This document shows, piece by piece, positions 50,672 to 63,042 of a DNA stretch of 64,000 nt. This DNA is from Filosporella fistucella (lineage: Eukaryota > Ascomycota > Leotiomycetes > Helotiales). The notes beneath the pieces were generated by a model, which saw nothing but the letters and a program-made list of their open reading frames with translations, was not told the DNA's origin and did no database searches. The DNA lies in contig JAQJZZ010000010.1 of assembly GCA_030077755.1 (NCBI GenBank), forward strand, positions 4,216,001 to 4,280,000, in the 5' to 3' direction. A program made the position numbers and the translations under genes. Every line of letters begins with the position of its first letter. Positions within the stretch are counted from its first letter, which is position 1.

Positions 50672-52000
50672 TTCTCGCTAGCTTCTTTATTATCCTTAAA
50701 TTTACCACCGGCCTCCTTATTTAGGTTATAGGCGGCTAAGGGTATATAATCTTTAAGACTTTTCTTAGTTATAATTTATTTAAATGATTTAAATAAAATA
50801 AGAATAGGTTTCTTAGATTTCTTAGTTTTCTTAGGTTTTTTAGCTTTCTTTAAGGTTGGTTTAGGCTTAGTTTTAGGGTATGGAGGTAATAAAGTTTTCT
50901 TAAATTTGATTTATTTAATAGGAGCGGCAGGAGGAAAGCTAATAGGAAGTGAGCTAGCTATAGGCGTATAAGTTAATCTAAGCTTTAGCTTCTTAAATAG
51001 AGTAGGATCGGCGTTTATAATGGCATTAAAATCGTCCTTAATACTAGAATTAGGGGCTTTATGCTTCCTGGTTTTTTTGATAAATAAAGAATTAATAATA
51101 AATAGCTTTATAACGGCTTTTCCTTTATTCTTTTTAAAAAAGATAAGAGAATCTTTGGCACTATAGTCTTTCTTATTAGGGGTAGCGGATATAAAAGCCT
51201 TTTTAATAATAAAAGGATAAAATAAAATAAGGTAATAATAATAAAGCTTAATTATAATGGGGTTATTAGCATTTAAAAGATATTTAATCTATTATTAATA
51301 ATTTGGGTAATCGGTAATAGTAGCTTTATTATAAGAAGACTTAAGTAAATTAAAGTTATTATTATTATATTCCTTATTAAAAATGGTTAAAACACCGCTA
51401 TTAGGACTAATAAGGAAATAGCCAAGATAGTTATAAGTTAATTAAATTTTAAGATAAGGTTTAAAGATAGCTTTAAATAAGTAAATCTCTATTTATATGA
51501 TTTAGGATATGGTATTAGCAAACTATAAGATATTAAAGAGGTAATTAAAAAGAGGGCGGTATTTAACTTTAATATTATATAAAGATTTTAAAATATAATT
51601 AATAAGATTTAAATTAAAGAATTTGGCATTTTTAATATAAGTAATAATAAATTTAATACTGGTTAAAGTAATAGGGTTATTAGGAGAAGAAGTAAGAGCT
51701 TTTTTATTAAAAGACTCCTTTTTAAGAGTAATAACGGGAATTTAGGTAATTAATTAATAATTAATAGCTTTGATAATATTAGGAATAAGAGTTATGCTAG
51801 CCTTAATAGATTCTGCCGCGGGCTAGGCAAGAGCAGGATTAGTTAAGCTATATATAAGGGTATTAATAATATAATATATAGGGTTAAAGGTAATAGGCTC
51901 TTAAAGAGCTATATTAGGTTAGTCGTCTCTATTAAGTGAGGTAATAAGAATAAGGTGCTTAGGAGCAAATGAATTATTTTAATGCTTAGGTAAAAATATC
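50672..52000 (-). pseudogene. Unidentified frame-consistent coding relic (minus strand)
   Basis: A single frame of about 440 codons, interrupted only by TAA/TAG at scattered places, runs on the minus strand. Recognisable stretches include SIKASITLIPNIIKAINY, NLINYILKSLYNIKVKYR, ITDYPNY and DDFNAIINADPTLFKKLKLR, and it ends in a Lys/Pro-rich basic tail (KTKPKPTLKKAKKPKKTKK). I do not recognise a family. It is not an obvious gag, reverse transcriptase, integrase or DDE transposase. It is divergent from the relic at 52621-55137, with about 600 bp between, as in a two-gene element. Confidence 0.45.
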
Positions 52001-52620
52001 TTAATGCGCTTAAGGTATATTATAAGAGACTAGTTAGGGAAGGGACTATTATAAATAGGGGAGGAAATGGTATAAAGAAGCACTTACCTAGCTAACTTAA
52101 AAAATTATTAAAAAGAAAAAATTAAAAGGGAATAAGAAAGGGTATTTATATTTAAAATAAGATGAGGACGAGGCTTGCTATTATATAAAAGCGAATTGCT
52201 AAACCTTAAAAAGGAAAAAAAGCAAAAGCAAATTATTAATTAAAGTTAAACTTTATAAATGCTATAAAGAGCGAATACCCATTAAAATAGCCTTTATAAT
52301 AGCGCTAGCTTGCTTTTTATCCTTATTATAAATGGCAGCACACTTTTTTAAGTCCTTAGGGGCTATTTTTAATTATTTTATTAAGGTTAAGGTTAGCGCT
52401 AAAAAGTTTATTTAAATAAGAAGACATTTAAGGTAAGGGGGTAAAGGCGAATAATTAATTAAAAACTAAATTATTTACTTAATAGCTTTTATTAATTATA
52501 AGCCATATATAATTCACCTTTAGCTAAAACCAATTATTTAAGGATTCTTTTCCTTAAAAACGTCCTTTCCTTTTTAACCTTTTCCCTTTTAAACTATATA
52601 AGAAAACCGGTTATATTATA

Positions 52621-55137
52621 GCTATAAAGAACGCATTAGATATTTGATTTAAGAGCACTGCTCTTACCGTTAATATAATATTTCAGAATACGTAAGAGAT
52701 AAAAAATTATCTTACTAATATCCTAAAATAAAATAGATATAAGATTAAGGCAGGAATTCTTTAAGATATGCTATAATATTATAAAAGGGCATTTAATATA
52801 ATTAAGGAAATATTCTTATTTATATAAGAGGGTAAAGCTTACCGGATATATATATTTAAAGACGAGTTTGCTAATAAGTAAATATAGGCGCTATTAATTA
52901 TTAAAGAGAATAAAAAGAAATGGGATCAAATATATAAGGTAAAGAAGGCGATCCGTAATTAGTAAAAGGATAATAATATTATAAAGTGGTTAAATAAGAT
53001 AAATTACTTATTAAATTTCCTTTATGCATATAAAAAGCTAGCTTAACTTATTAATAGCTTAAAGCAATTTATATGCCTAATAAATATTATAGCCGTTTAA
53101 TGTTTTATTAATAGAAAGAAATAGGCTAAGCTAATTAAGGGTCTCATGTTTAGTGATTTTAATAAAGCATAAAAGATTTGGAATAAAAAGGTAAAGGAAA
53201 TTTTATTATAATAAGCACGAGAATTAGGAATAACCTTTAATATTTATAAATTTTTAAAAAAGATAAGTATAAGAATAATTAAAGAATTTATCCTTAAAAA
53301 CCCGATATAGCTAAATAGTAAGGATAATAATAAAGAAATTTTACCCTATTTAATAGGTTAAAATTCACTAGTTCTTAATATAAATCTTAAAGGTAATGGT
53401 TAGGCTCTTAGATTTAAAGGAATTTGCATATTATAAGAGGAAGCAGAAGAATATAGCATGGTTTTAGGACCTATGAATAAGCTAAATAAAAAAGAAATAA
53501 ATAATATAAAGGAAGAATTAGCGAATAATAAAGAAGATAATAAGGATATATAAGTAATAAGTAGCTAGTGCCGTTATATAAAAGATATTATAAAGGGCTA
53601 AAAGATTATAATAAAAAAGAAAAGGGCACTTGGAATTATAATTAAAATAAAGCTATTAGCTAAGATATATATATTTAAAAAGGTTTGCTTTTTATATAAA
53701 TAGCTTATAGCAAGACAAATTAGGCTTTATATTAAACGCTTAAATTAACCTCTTTTGGATTATTAATTAAAATATATATTAGATTATTACTTGGATATTA
53801 GAAAATTAAAGATTAATAAGGCAATATATTAATGGTTTTGAGTTATAAATTAATTATTAAGACCTTTTAATAAATTAGGCCCTTATAAGTTCTTTTATAA
53901 TAAGTAGGGAACCGATTTTGCTTTTAATTAAGAAAAGATATTAAATGCTTAAGACCTTATAATTCTTTTTAAATAAAAGGCTAATAGATCCGTTATTACC
54001 CCGCTCTTTAATTAATAATTCTAAAACCCGGAATTAAAGAAATAGATATTAAATGAGTTTAATATATACCGCTAGCATTTTTGAGAAATTAATAGTTATA
54101 AGAATATTAGCTAGCTAAGAAATATATTTTATTTAATCGCTTAATAGCTAATGCGCTAAGATTATGCCTATTATATGCTATATGCGGCACTAAGACCTAA
54201 TGCTATATAATATTTAATTAGCTATCCTTATTATATGAAATATTATATTTTTAGAAATAGCACTTATTTTTATTATATTAATCTTAATATATTAGACTTG
54301 CTAGCCAAGTAGCATGGCATATATATAATTTAAGGAATAGTTTTAATAAATAAAGAAGATAATAAGAATTGCATATTTATTTTACCTGGAATATAGCATA
54401 AGCTAAGAGAATAGTGGGATCGCGTAATTACTTAAAAATAGGCTATAAATGGATTTATTTATAAGATTATTAATTAGCTTTTTATTAAAGAGGACATTAA
54501 GGTTTTAGGATTAAAAGGTTAAAGGAATATACCTTATAAGCTAAGAAATGCGTAAATCACATTATTATTAATACCTTATAATATTATTAGCCTTATTATA
54601 AAGGTGCAATATATAATGCTTCCTTAGTTTATAGGCATATAAGATAATAAGGAAAATTTAAAAGTAATTAAGAGAGGCACTTAGCATATATTATCCGAGT
54701 TATATAAAGATTAAATTATTTTAATAGCTATGCCATTTAGCTTAGCTAATAGATATAGCGCTATACCCTTTAGATTTCTTATAAGCTTTAAATTAAGGGG
54801 TTTAAGGGCCTTATTTAATGCTTTCATATATTATAAATATTAGAGCTCACCTATAATTTTAAAGGAAAGGAATATATTATTAGGTAATAATAAGGAAGTT
54901 ATTTATAAATTTATTATAAAAGGACGTAAGAAAGCTACACGTGTGGCTTTGGCATTATATAGGGATATAATAAAGGAGGAAAAGCGTATATTTAAGGAAA
55001 AGTTATTTTATTTTCACTTAGAGCAATCTCGTGCTTTTAAAACTCCCATGCCTAAGATTAAGCTAAATATGAATATATTAGATAAGGGGGTTTTAATAAA
55101 GGCCTATAAGGAGGGTCTTTACTTTATAAAGGATTAA
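52621..55137 (+). pseudogene. Unidentified large coding relic, possible 2OG-Fe(II) dioxygenase-like
   Basis: One frame of about 839 codons runs through the whole interval; interruptions are TAA, TAG or TGA at positions compatible with former Gln, Trp or Arg codons, and the last 65 codons are open. The C-terminal half is best preserved: YPYYMKYYIFRNSTYF, then YYINLNILDLLAK, GIVLINKEDNKNCIFILPG, SLANRYSAIPFRF and a charged helical end. YINLN at 54274 could derive from HIDLN by C-to-T plus G-to-A, and PYN at 54574 from PHG; an HxD...H layout would fit the double-stranded beta-helix of 2-oxoglutarate/Fe(II) dioxygenases. This assignment is inference from a decayed sequence; the coding nature itself is well supported. 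No retroelement motifs are seen in it. Confidence 0.45.
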
Positions 55138-55439
55138 AATATAGAGAAGTAAGTCTAAAATAATTAAGGGACAATTATTCTTAAAGGGGATATATGTGGT
55201 AAGGTTAAAGCCCCGTGATTTTAGGTCACATATTTTGCCGGTAAATAGCTTTTTCGCTCCGGTGCTCACTTTATATATAATATAGCCCAAGCATAACTTA
55301 ATAATAGAATCCTTTTTCTTCTTTCAAATATTACCCCTATTATTTTGGTTATAATATTATTTATTATGCACTTAGATAGCACACTTCTTATCCCTTTATA
55401 ATAGCTAAATAAATACTATTCCCTTTATTAATAAGTAAT

Positions 55440-55870
55440 GCTCTCTATTAAGAATCTGAGAATAAAGTATAATAAACTTTAGCTTAAGTATATAGGTCCT
55501 TTTTAGGTAATTAAACTAATAAGAGAATTTATATATTATTTAAAGTTTTTAAGCATTTATGCTAAATTATATAATATATTTTATATATTACTCTTAGAGC
55601 TATATTATAAAAGGAAAGGAGAGGAGCTTAAGTAATATTAAGAAGATAAGCTATTAGAGCTTAAAAATAAAGAAAATAAGTAAGAATAAAAAGTAAAATT
55701 TATTTTAAATTATATAAAAGATAATAAAATAAAAAATATAAGATATCTTATAAAATAAAAGGAATAGCTAGAGGATTATAATACCTAGCTCCTAATATAC
55801 CTAAATTTAAGGAATATAAAGAAAATATTAAATGCATACCTTAAAAACCATAAGCTACTTATAAAAGAAT
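55440..55870 (+). pseudogene. Ty3/gypsy chromovirus integrase end with chromodomain
   Basis: The frame gives LKYIGPF.VIKLI, then YYLKFLSIYAKLYNIFYI, then KVKFILNYIKDN, IRYLIK.KE.LEDYNT and IKKILNAYLK. These match the GPY/F module and the chromodomain (V..IL..R...YLVKW.G....TWE) at the C-terminus of chromovirus integrases. The chromodomain targets integration to methylated-histone chromatin in functional elements. Stops at Trp/Gln positions and missing upstream domains show that it is dead. Confidence 0.75.
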
Positions 55871-57681
55871 AGGATAATAAAGTTAAGCTACCTAAAGCAA
55901 ATTAAGAAAGAACCTCTTAGCTATTAGGTAAAAAAAAAAGAAGAGGGGAAGACCTTAAAAAAGCGGGAAATAAATTAGGAATAATAGTTAATATAAGTAA
56001 AATAAAGCAAGAATAAAGGCACATTTTAAGAATATTATAAATATATTTGATACTTAAGTAAAAAAGCATTTTATTTTATTAAGGGCAAATATAAGAATAG
56101 CCTAAAGTATCTTAAAATAAAAATAAAGCTATTTAAATGCTACTTAAAAACCACTTAAATTTAAGAAAATATTATAAAGATGCCCTTAAGGATATTTTTA
56201 TTAATATTAAGAAGGAAAAGCTTATTGCGAATATTATATTATAAAGCAATTAATAAGAGTATTTTAGGCTAAGGGAAGGGTTATACCTAATATTTATAAG
56301 CTAAATAAAAGTGCTTAATTTCTTAAACCAATTTTTAAAAAATAATAATCTTTTTAATATTAAGACTATTAATATTAGGAATCTTATAAGTAAAGATTAG
56401 TTATTAAAGCTTAATATAAAATTCCATATGCTTTTAATATAAATGCAAATATAATTATAGGATATTAATAAGCATTAATAAATAAGGAAAAGAAAACTTA
56501 TAATAGGAAATCCTTTAAAAGTAAAAATATCCTTAGCATTTATATTACTTTTCTTTAAAATATTAGAGTTATCCTTTATTCCTTAGCTAATTAATTAGAT
56601 TATAAGAAAACCCTTATTAATATTAATAAGCTCTTTGCCTTTATTTAAAGCTATAAACTTATTAAATTCTTTGATATAATCCTTAATTTCATAATAGATT
56701 TAATATAAATTAATAGGAATCTAAACCTATTAATATTATTATAATAGCCTAAAAGGAAACTTACCTTCTTATAAATATTATTTATTTTAATATAATAAGT
56801 GCACATAGACTTTCTTATTCAAGTAATATAAGTATAAGAAGGATTAATTAAAATATGCTTTAAGTACCTTTAATAGCAAAAGATAATAGGCTAAGTATTA
56901 ATCTCATTATTACGCTTACGCTTATAAGGCTTATTAATAATAACGTTATAGCCGTTATAACTTAATATAAGAGGACTTATAATAAAGCTAAAAAAGATAA
57001 AAGATTAAGGAATAAAAAAAAAAGAAATATATATTATTATATAAAGGTTATTATAAGCTTAAAGAAAAGAAGTTAAAAGTTAAAAGGGAGTTATTATTTA
57101 TATAAATAAGCTTAGCCTAATCCTAACTTTTAGATTATTACTTAAATAATTTTTGCCTTAAGTTATTTTAAGGTAATAAATAGCTTTAATTATTTTAAAG
57201 TTTTATATAGCCAATTAAACGTATTTATTATTATATAATAATTTAGTTTTTTAAATTACTTAGCCTTACGCGCAAATTTAGGCCCTTTGGCCAATTAAAA
57301 CCTTAGGTTTATAGGTATAAGAAAATAAGATTATAGGAATCAAGCAAGTTTATTTGCTCTTTAATATAAACTCGGACCAAATATAAAGCTATTTCTATAT
57401 GCCAAGCTATGCGGCTAAAGCAAATAAAAGTTATAAAATAGCATAATACCTAAGGAGCATAAGAGCTAATTAAGGCCTTATTAAAGCTATCTCCTTATAT
57501 AAGAATTATAATTTATAAGATTAATTATATCTTAATAGGCTAAAATATAATTCTATAATAGCACTCTTATATTATACTTAATTAAACTAAATTCTTATAA
57601 GGAAATATAAGTAATATAATAGCTTTTAATTATTATTATAGGAATTAATAAAGCTTAAAAACTAATATTAGGATAGCATTA

Positions 57682-57697
57682 TTAAAGGGGGGAATCT
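57682..57697 (+). other. Polypurine tract before a gypsy LTR
   Basis: ATTAAAGGGGGGAATC immediately precedes the LTR at 57698, the position of the plus-strand primer of an LTR retrotransposon. It shows that the LTR at 57698-57888 is the 3' LTR of a plus-strand element. Confidence 0.65.
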
Positions 57698-57888
57698 TAT
57701 TAAGTATATAATTAGAATTATAATTTTATATAACCTTAATTATTTAATTATATTCGGTAATTTATAAGAATCCCTTAAGCACCCCTTAAATAATTTAACT
57801 CTAACATTTCAAAAGGCTAAAGTTTAATCTCATATTAGAATATAACTTATTTTACTCATTAAATTGCCTCTTATTTATACGTCTTATA
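57698..57888 (+). repeat. Gypsy-type 191-bp LTR, copy 1 (plus orientation)
   Basis: Inverse complement of the copies at 59067 and 63776, exactly the same length. Its ends TATTAAG...TCTTATA are what TGTCAGG...TCTCACA becomes after C-to-T and G-to-A change. Confidence 0.85.
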
Positions 57889-59066
57889 TTGTATTCTAAT
57901 AATTTTATTCTTTTAATTAATTGTATAATAGTCTTATTAAGCCTTTATTTTAGCCCTTATAATTTTTTATAGGCTTTAGCACTATGCTCTTTATTATTTT
58001 ATATAATATTTAAATTCTAGCATTTAAAGTTATTTTAAGCTATTAAAAGGCCTTAGCGATTTTAATATTTATTATTAAGAATAAATTAATGCTTTATAAG
58101 TAAGTAACCTATCTTAAACTTTTAAATTATAATATTTATACGTTTCTTATAAGAATTATATAAATTAGGCTAATTATTAAAGACTAGCTTAAAGGCATTA
58201 AAAAAGGCCCGGTATTCCTTAGGATTCTTACTTTTATAAAAAGGTAAAAAGGTTGCCTTTTTCTTTATTTTAAAAGAGAGGTTTATTTCTCGCTCTTAAT
58301 CCATTTACGGCTATATAATTACTTATAAGAGGCTTAAAGCTACCATTTTTAGTATATGGATCACGGATATATATAAGTAATTATATTATAAGGCCATAAT
58401 TAGCGCTTATTTTTATAATAAGATAATATATATAAGGAATAAATAAAGTATTATTAAGGCTTACTCGATTACTTATAAGGTTATCCTTAGGGTTTATAAA
58501 CCTAATATATAATTAACCCTAAGATATAAATCCTTTATTAAAGATAATAGCTTTATATACTTGCTTATCCCAATTAGCGCTCTTTTTAAAGCATTTAATA
58601 GCCTACTTTAATTTATTAATTATAAGTTTTTAAGCATATAATGCGTTAAGTTGAATTATATCCCTCTTATAATATTCTCGGAAAGTAGATATAAGAATAA
58701 GGATAAAAATATAAGAGGGCTCTTAAGAAACCCTTAAAAGGTTATTAATTATTTTTATATCTTTTTATTCCTGCTTGGGCTAATAGCCTTTATTTTCCAT
58801 ATTAATAACCTATGACTTAATTTTATTAATATATTTATTAAGAGTTTTATTTTCTTTAATAGCGATTTTAAGGACCTTTATAATAATTGTCTTAAACGAT
58901 TTGCTATTATAATTCTTAATAATTTAAGAAGAGGCTTATTATTGAATTATAATATTAATAATATGCGCGGCGACGCTAGTAATAATAGGGTTATTAGCAA
59001 ATATAATATTAATAATTAAAAGATTAATAAATTATATTCCCGTCTTTAAAGGTAAAGAGTTTAAAA
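57889..59066 (-). pseudogene. Degenerate coding-like sequence following an inverted LTR
   Basis: Read on the minus strand this follows LTR copy 2 directly, where gag should start. Frame-like pieces such as NKYINKIKS, RDIIQLNALYA, GRKKANWDKQVYKAI-like segments and ISNYIAVNGLRARNKPLF occur among many stops. It is not clearly identifiable as gag. Confidence 0.35.
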
Positions 59067-59257
59067 TGTAAAATATATAAATAGAAGGCAATTTAATAAG
59101 TAAAATAAATTATATTCTAATATGAGACTAAACTCTAGCCTTTTAAAATGCTAAAATTAAATTATTTAAGAGGTGCTTAAGGGGTTCCTATAAACTGCCA
59201 AATATAATTAAATAGTTAAGGTTATATGAAATTATAATTCTAATTATATACCTGATA
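59067..59257 (-). repeat. Gypsy-type 191-bp LTR, copy 2 (RIP-mutated)
   Basis: Aligns without gaps to the solo LTR at 63776-63966: I count 34 differences over 191 bp, all transitions, and 33 of them are C or G in the solo copy against T or A here. It is in inverse orientation to copy 1. Confidence 0.88.
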
Positions 59258-60050
59258 ATAATAAGAATTATATAAATTTTAATATAAAGCTATTTAAATA
59301 TATTAAATAGAGTATAATTAGCTTTTAAATATTTTAATATATATTAAGTTATTTATTTTTAAAAGAATAAAGCTAAAAATATTTTATTATTATATAAAAA
59401 TTAAATATTTATATTATTAATATTTAAAATTAAGCTTATTATAAAATATTTTACTATTTTAATTTATAATTATTAAAAAACCTTTATTTAATTAAGCAAT
59501 TTACTATTATATATAATATTTATATTTTAAAAATTTTATTTTAATAAATTTTAAATAATATATTTATATTATTAAAAATGCTTTTATAATTATACTTTTT
59601 ATTTTTATTATAATTAAGATTATAATTCAAAAGTATATTAAAATTTATTTAATTATTAAGAATAAATATATTATATTAAAACCTTATTATAATAATTTAT
59701 ACTTAAATTAAGTTATAAAAAATTTATATTAGCCTTTAGAGTATTCTTTTAAGCTTTTTACTTTTATAAGGCTAATTAATAAAGAAATAATATTTTTTAA
59801 TAATAATAAATATGAAAAGAAAACCTTAAGGAATTAAATTTAATATTTAAGTAATAAGAAGTATTAAAGCAAATATATATTTTATTATTATCTTAGCAAA
59901 GCTATTAGAATTAAAATTAAAATAGATTTTATAAACCTTATGCTTCTTAAGCACGCGCTTTACTAATTTTAAAGGGAGAGAAAAGTTCTCAATCTATTAA
60001 AATGAGACTCTCGTCAATTAGCATTTAATGAGCCCTCCCCCTTTGCAAAC

Positions 60051-60226
60051 GGAGCTCAATCTACCTTTTCCTCCATATTTAATATCTCTCTATGGCTATC
60101 TTTTAACAGGAATCCAGATCTACCAAGGCCTAAGGAATATTAGAGCATGAAATATCTTCATTGGAGCTATCCTATGGTTTGATCGACTTTAAGAGCCCTT
60201 CGAGGTCCAGCATCGTAACGTCCGCC
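60051..60226. other. Return to normal composition, 3' flank of membrane-protein gene
   Basis: Composition rises from AT-rich to normal near 60.0 kb. The segment is the 3' side of the minus-strand gene that follows. Confidence 0.5.
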
Positions 60227-62272
60227 TTATCGATACTCTACATCCGGAAAGTCATCCTCAACATCGTTCGCAAGATCAACTTCCAAATAACCCCCATTGA
60301 TCCGAGTGCCATACCTCATTTTCACCCCTTGTCCATCCAAATAGGATGCTAACTCCTTTCCCAACGCAGTACTGCGCCCTTGCACCTTCCCCATCGTTGT
60401 TTTCAGGAGGACAGCGAGTGCCAGGAAGCTATCATGATCGCGGAGCATGACCTTCGAGCACATGTACTTCACGACACCGATAGCAATAATCTGACCTACA
60501 AGAATCGCTACAAGTACAGCGACTGCACGATGCCATCGCACTTCCACCGAAACGGTGACGAATAGCCTTTCAGTACTGCCATTGTCCCGCGGCACTTTTG
60601 CTAGTAGTTTATCCGCACCGAGGACAGCGAGGAGAGGGAGGCGGGCCATAAAGTGGGCGGCATTAAGTTCGGATTCGGGGGTAAGCCCGGTTTTCGTATC
60701 ATCTGGATAGCTAGCGAAGAGGTAATGTTTCTCGTCATCGGTTAGGAAATCGAGGTGCGCATATGAGTGCTGGTACTCGCGGGACATGATAATTTTATAC
60801 GGTGAGTTCTCGGCGGAGGAGTTCTTGTATTGTATATCAAGATAAGAAGCCCCTAACCGGAGGAGGAGGTTTGCGACAATGGAAGAGTTCTCTGAACGAA
60901 GGCCAAACAGGGTGCCAGGGGTAATCCCTTGGTTGCTGTTAGAATCGGTTAGGCAAGTGTTACATTCCCAGAAGGCGCCGAAGTTTGTTAGATTCTGACT
61001 ACTAAGTACTGGGAAGTAGAGGTCTCGAAAATCTTATTAGTATAGATTTACGTCGTTTACGAAGTATACTTACATGCTGTGGCACACGCTGATGGGTCAG
61101 ATAGCTGGGCAATATCCCGAAGCGGCGCCATCCACATAATACCCAAAAACCTACTATAATGCTGTAGCATACGAGACAACACAGAATAAAAGCCAGAATT
61201 ATCATCACTTGATTCATCTAGACAGTGACATATCGGTAAGTTACCAAGTCAATCCGAAATAACAGGGGCGACTCACTAACTTTACCGACAAGCTTCCCGT
61301 CCTCGTAAACATCAGAGCCCTGTAGGACTCTTCCAATGCACTTTGACGAACTGTGGAGCACCATACTATCAGATGGATATTCGATACCACCACGGAATTC
61401 CTTCGTGGTGTAAGAGTACGTGACTTTGTCTCCATCGATTGTGCGACTTAAACCCTGTTCAGATATATTGGTCACAGTGAAGCTTGCTGGATCCCCAGGG
61501 TTAAATAGCGTAGGAACCTGGAACTGTCCAAGAGTCGCAAAGTTACTTAGGTTTACTATCGGTTCTCTTAGTCATGCTTTACCCACGGGGACTAATTCAC
61601 TTACCGCAGACGTCAAAATAGGGATTGACTCCAGTCAAAGACATAGAAGCATTCATCGAGCCGATCGGGCCCCAGTCGGACAGCATAACTGGATACTCAA
61701 TCCCAGGTAATTCGTTCAGATCAAATGTTAATCCAAACGCCGCTACACTTAATCGGCCAACGATATTAATAAGCAGGTATAGTGCAACTACAATGGTAGT
61801 TACAGTCCACTTCAGCTTCCTGGTATCGCACAAAATCAGTTTGAGTGCGCCAGTAGGGTTGGCCATCCCCAAAATCAAATCGACCTGTAGCATGGTGTCA
61901 GTGCAGTGACCCTATTGATGAAATATTCCACAGGCTCACATCTGCTGGTTTGTGCAGTCTGCGTGCCAACAACGGCCATCGGAGCATACTGCCAAGCAAT
62001 CCTAATAGCGAACCTATCGACAAGCTCAGAAGGGAAGTGAAAAGGATGGCAAGGACATTGAACCAGCGCTTCTGCCATCGACTAAGGCTGTTCTTTTGAG
62101 AGAAACTATAGATGATAGCTATAATGTTGACACTAAAAATTAAAGAAGCTGCCAAACGCCAGCCAATTTCGACCCAGGGGAGACGACCAGGTTTTCTTCT
62201 GGCAGCAGTTGATTCTTCTTGAACGGTAGTTTCAAATGGCGGCCCTTTCTTGTTGTCTTCGAGGCTGACCAT
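60227..62272 (-). CDS. Multi-pass fungal membrane protein of unknown function
   Basis: Exons on the minus strand: 62272-61940, 61884-61605, 61555-61277, 61217-61074 and 61008-60227, giving 605 residues with every junction canonical and in frame. Hydrophobic segments include LAASLIFSVNIIAIIYSF, VLAILFTSLLSLSIGSLLGLL, WTVTTIVVALYLLINIVG and, near the C-terminus, AVAVLVAILVGQIIAIGVV. The large middle part is polar, with many potential NxS/T sites and several Cys, and should be extracytosolic. The block DVDLILGMANPTGALKLIL is typical of a large, uncharacterised family of membrane proteins in filamentous ascomycetes, often present in several copies. No function is known. The gene appears intact although it lies between two RIP-degraded AT-rich blocks. 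Confidence 0.75.
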
Positions 62273-63042
62273 GTTGAATAGTAGAAGGGGGAAAAGTTCC
62301 GTTAAATGTGATCAGCACACGTCTGACGGGAAGATAGCCTGGAGAATAAAGATAGCTTCTAAGCTGCAGTGGATAAATTTATGACTGAACACTATCGCTT
62401 GATAAAGCGTTTATTCGCAATCTCAAGAGTAATCTTGAAGCAAGGTATAAGGGTTTGGAGCGATAATGCCTAGATATATATTGCCAGCATTGGGTCGGGA
62501 GTGGTCTTGTTGTTCTTCATTGGCATCGAGGTCAGCCAGCCGCAGGTGCCAGCAGGACAGCCACAAACTCTCAATTGTTTCTTGATGCAGGCAGGCATCG
62601 ATCGCACTGGCTTGGAGAAACGAGTGTAGGGTAATGGGTTAAGCATACTGGCTAGAATTCAGTTAGGCCACCAGATAAGTAGCATTGAGATGCTCCACAA
62701 GCCATTTATAGACCAATAAAAAGTAGAATGCAGTGAACTACTATAGTAGGTTGCGGCATTTCCGAACTTAATTTGTTGGTGGAAGCTTCAGCTGGTAGCG
62801 TCTGTCATAGCTTCCGAACTAGAGCACAAAGTGGAGGGTTGCCTGACAACGTGATTGGAGTGAACAGATATAGGATTATATTTCTGACAGCCTTGTTATA
62901 GTCATACCCACGACTATGGCTCGAGGCCCGATTGCCTGGCTAGGCATCAGAGACCACAGTGACAGATTCAGGTGATTACAGACCACGTGACTATATCAGG
63001 GGTCTCAAGGGTGATTAATGTGATTGAGCTTTGATTTAAGCA
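62273..63042. other. Upstream region of the island gene
   Basis: About 770 bp of normal composition, presumably the promoter. No other gene is recognised. It passes into AT-rich sequence at about 63020-63040. Confidence 0.5.

Larger units (their letters stand above)
42117..60050. other. AT-rich, RIP-degraded transposon block
   Basis: About 18 kb of extremely AT-rich sequence with long runs of A/T and TpA. Almost every relic inside it reads through stop codons that replace Trp, Gln or Arg codons, the expected result of C-to-T and G-to-A change. Individual relics are listed separately. Parts with nothing I can assign are about 43750-44215, 47770-47950, 49100-50015, 50160-50670, 52010-52610, 55140-55435, 55870-57680 and 59258-60050. 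Confidence 0.9.

Noticed and set aside
42117..60050. AT-rich block as inserted mitochondrial DNA
   Set aside because: The block contains nuclear retrotransposon and transposase relics with RIP-type stops; no mitochondrial gene was recognised.
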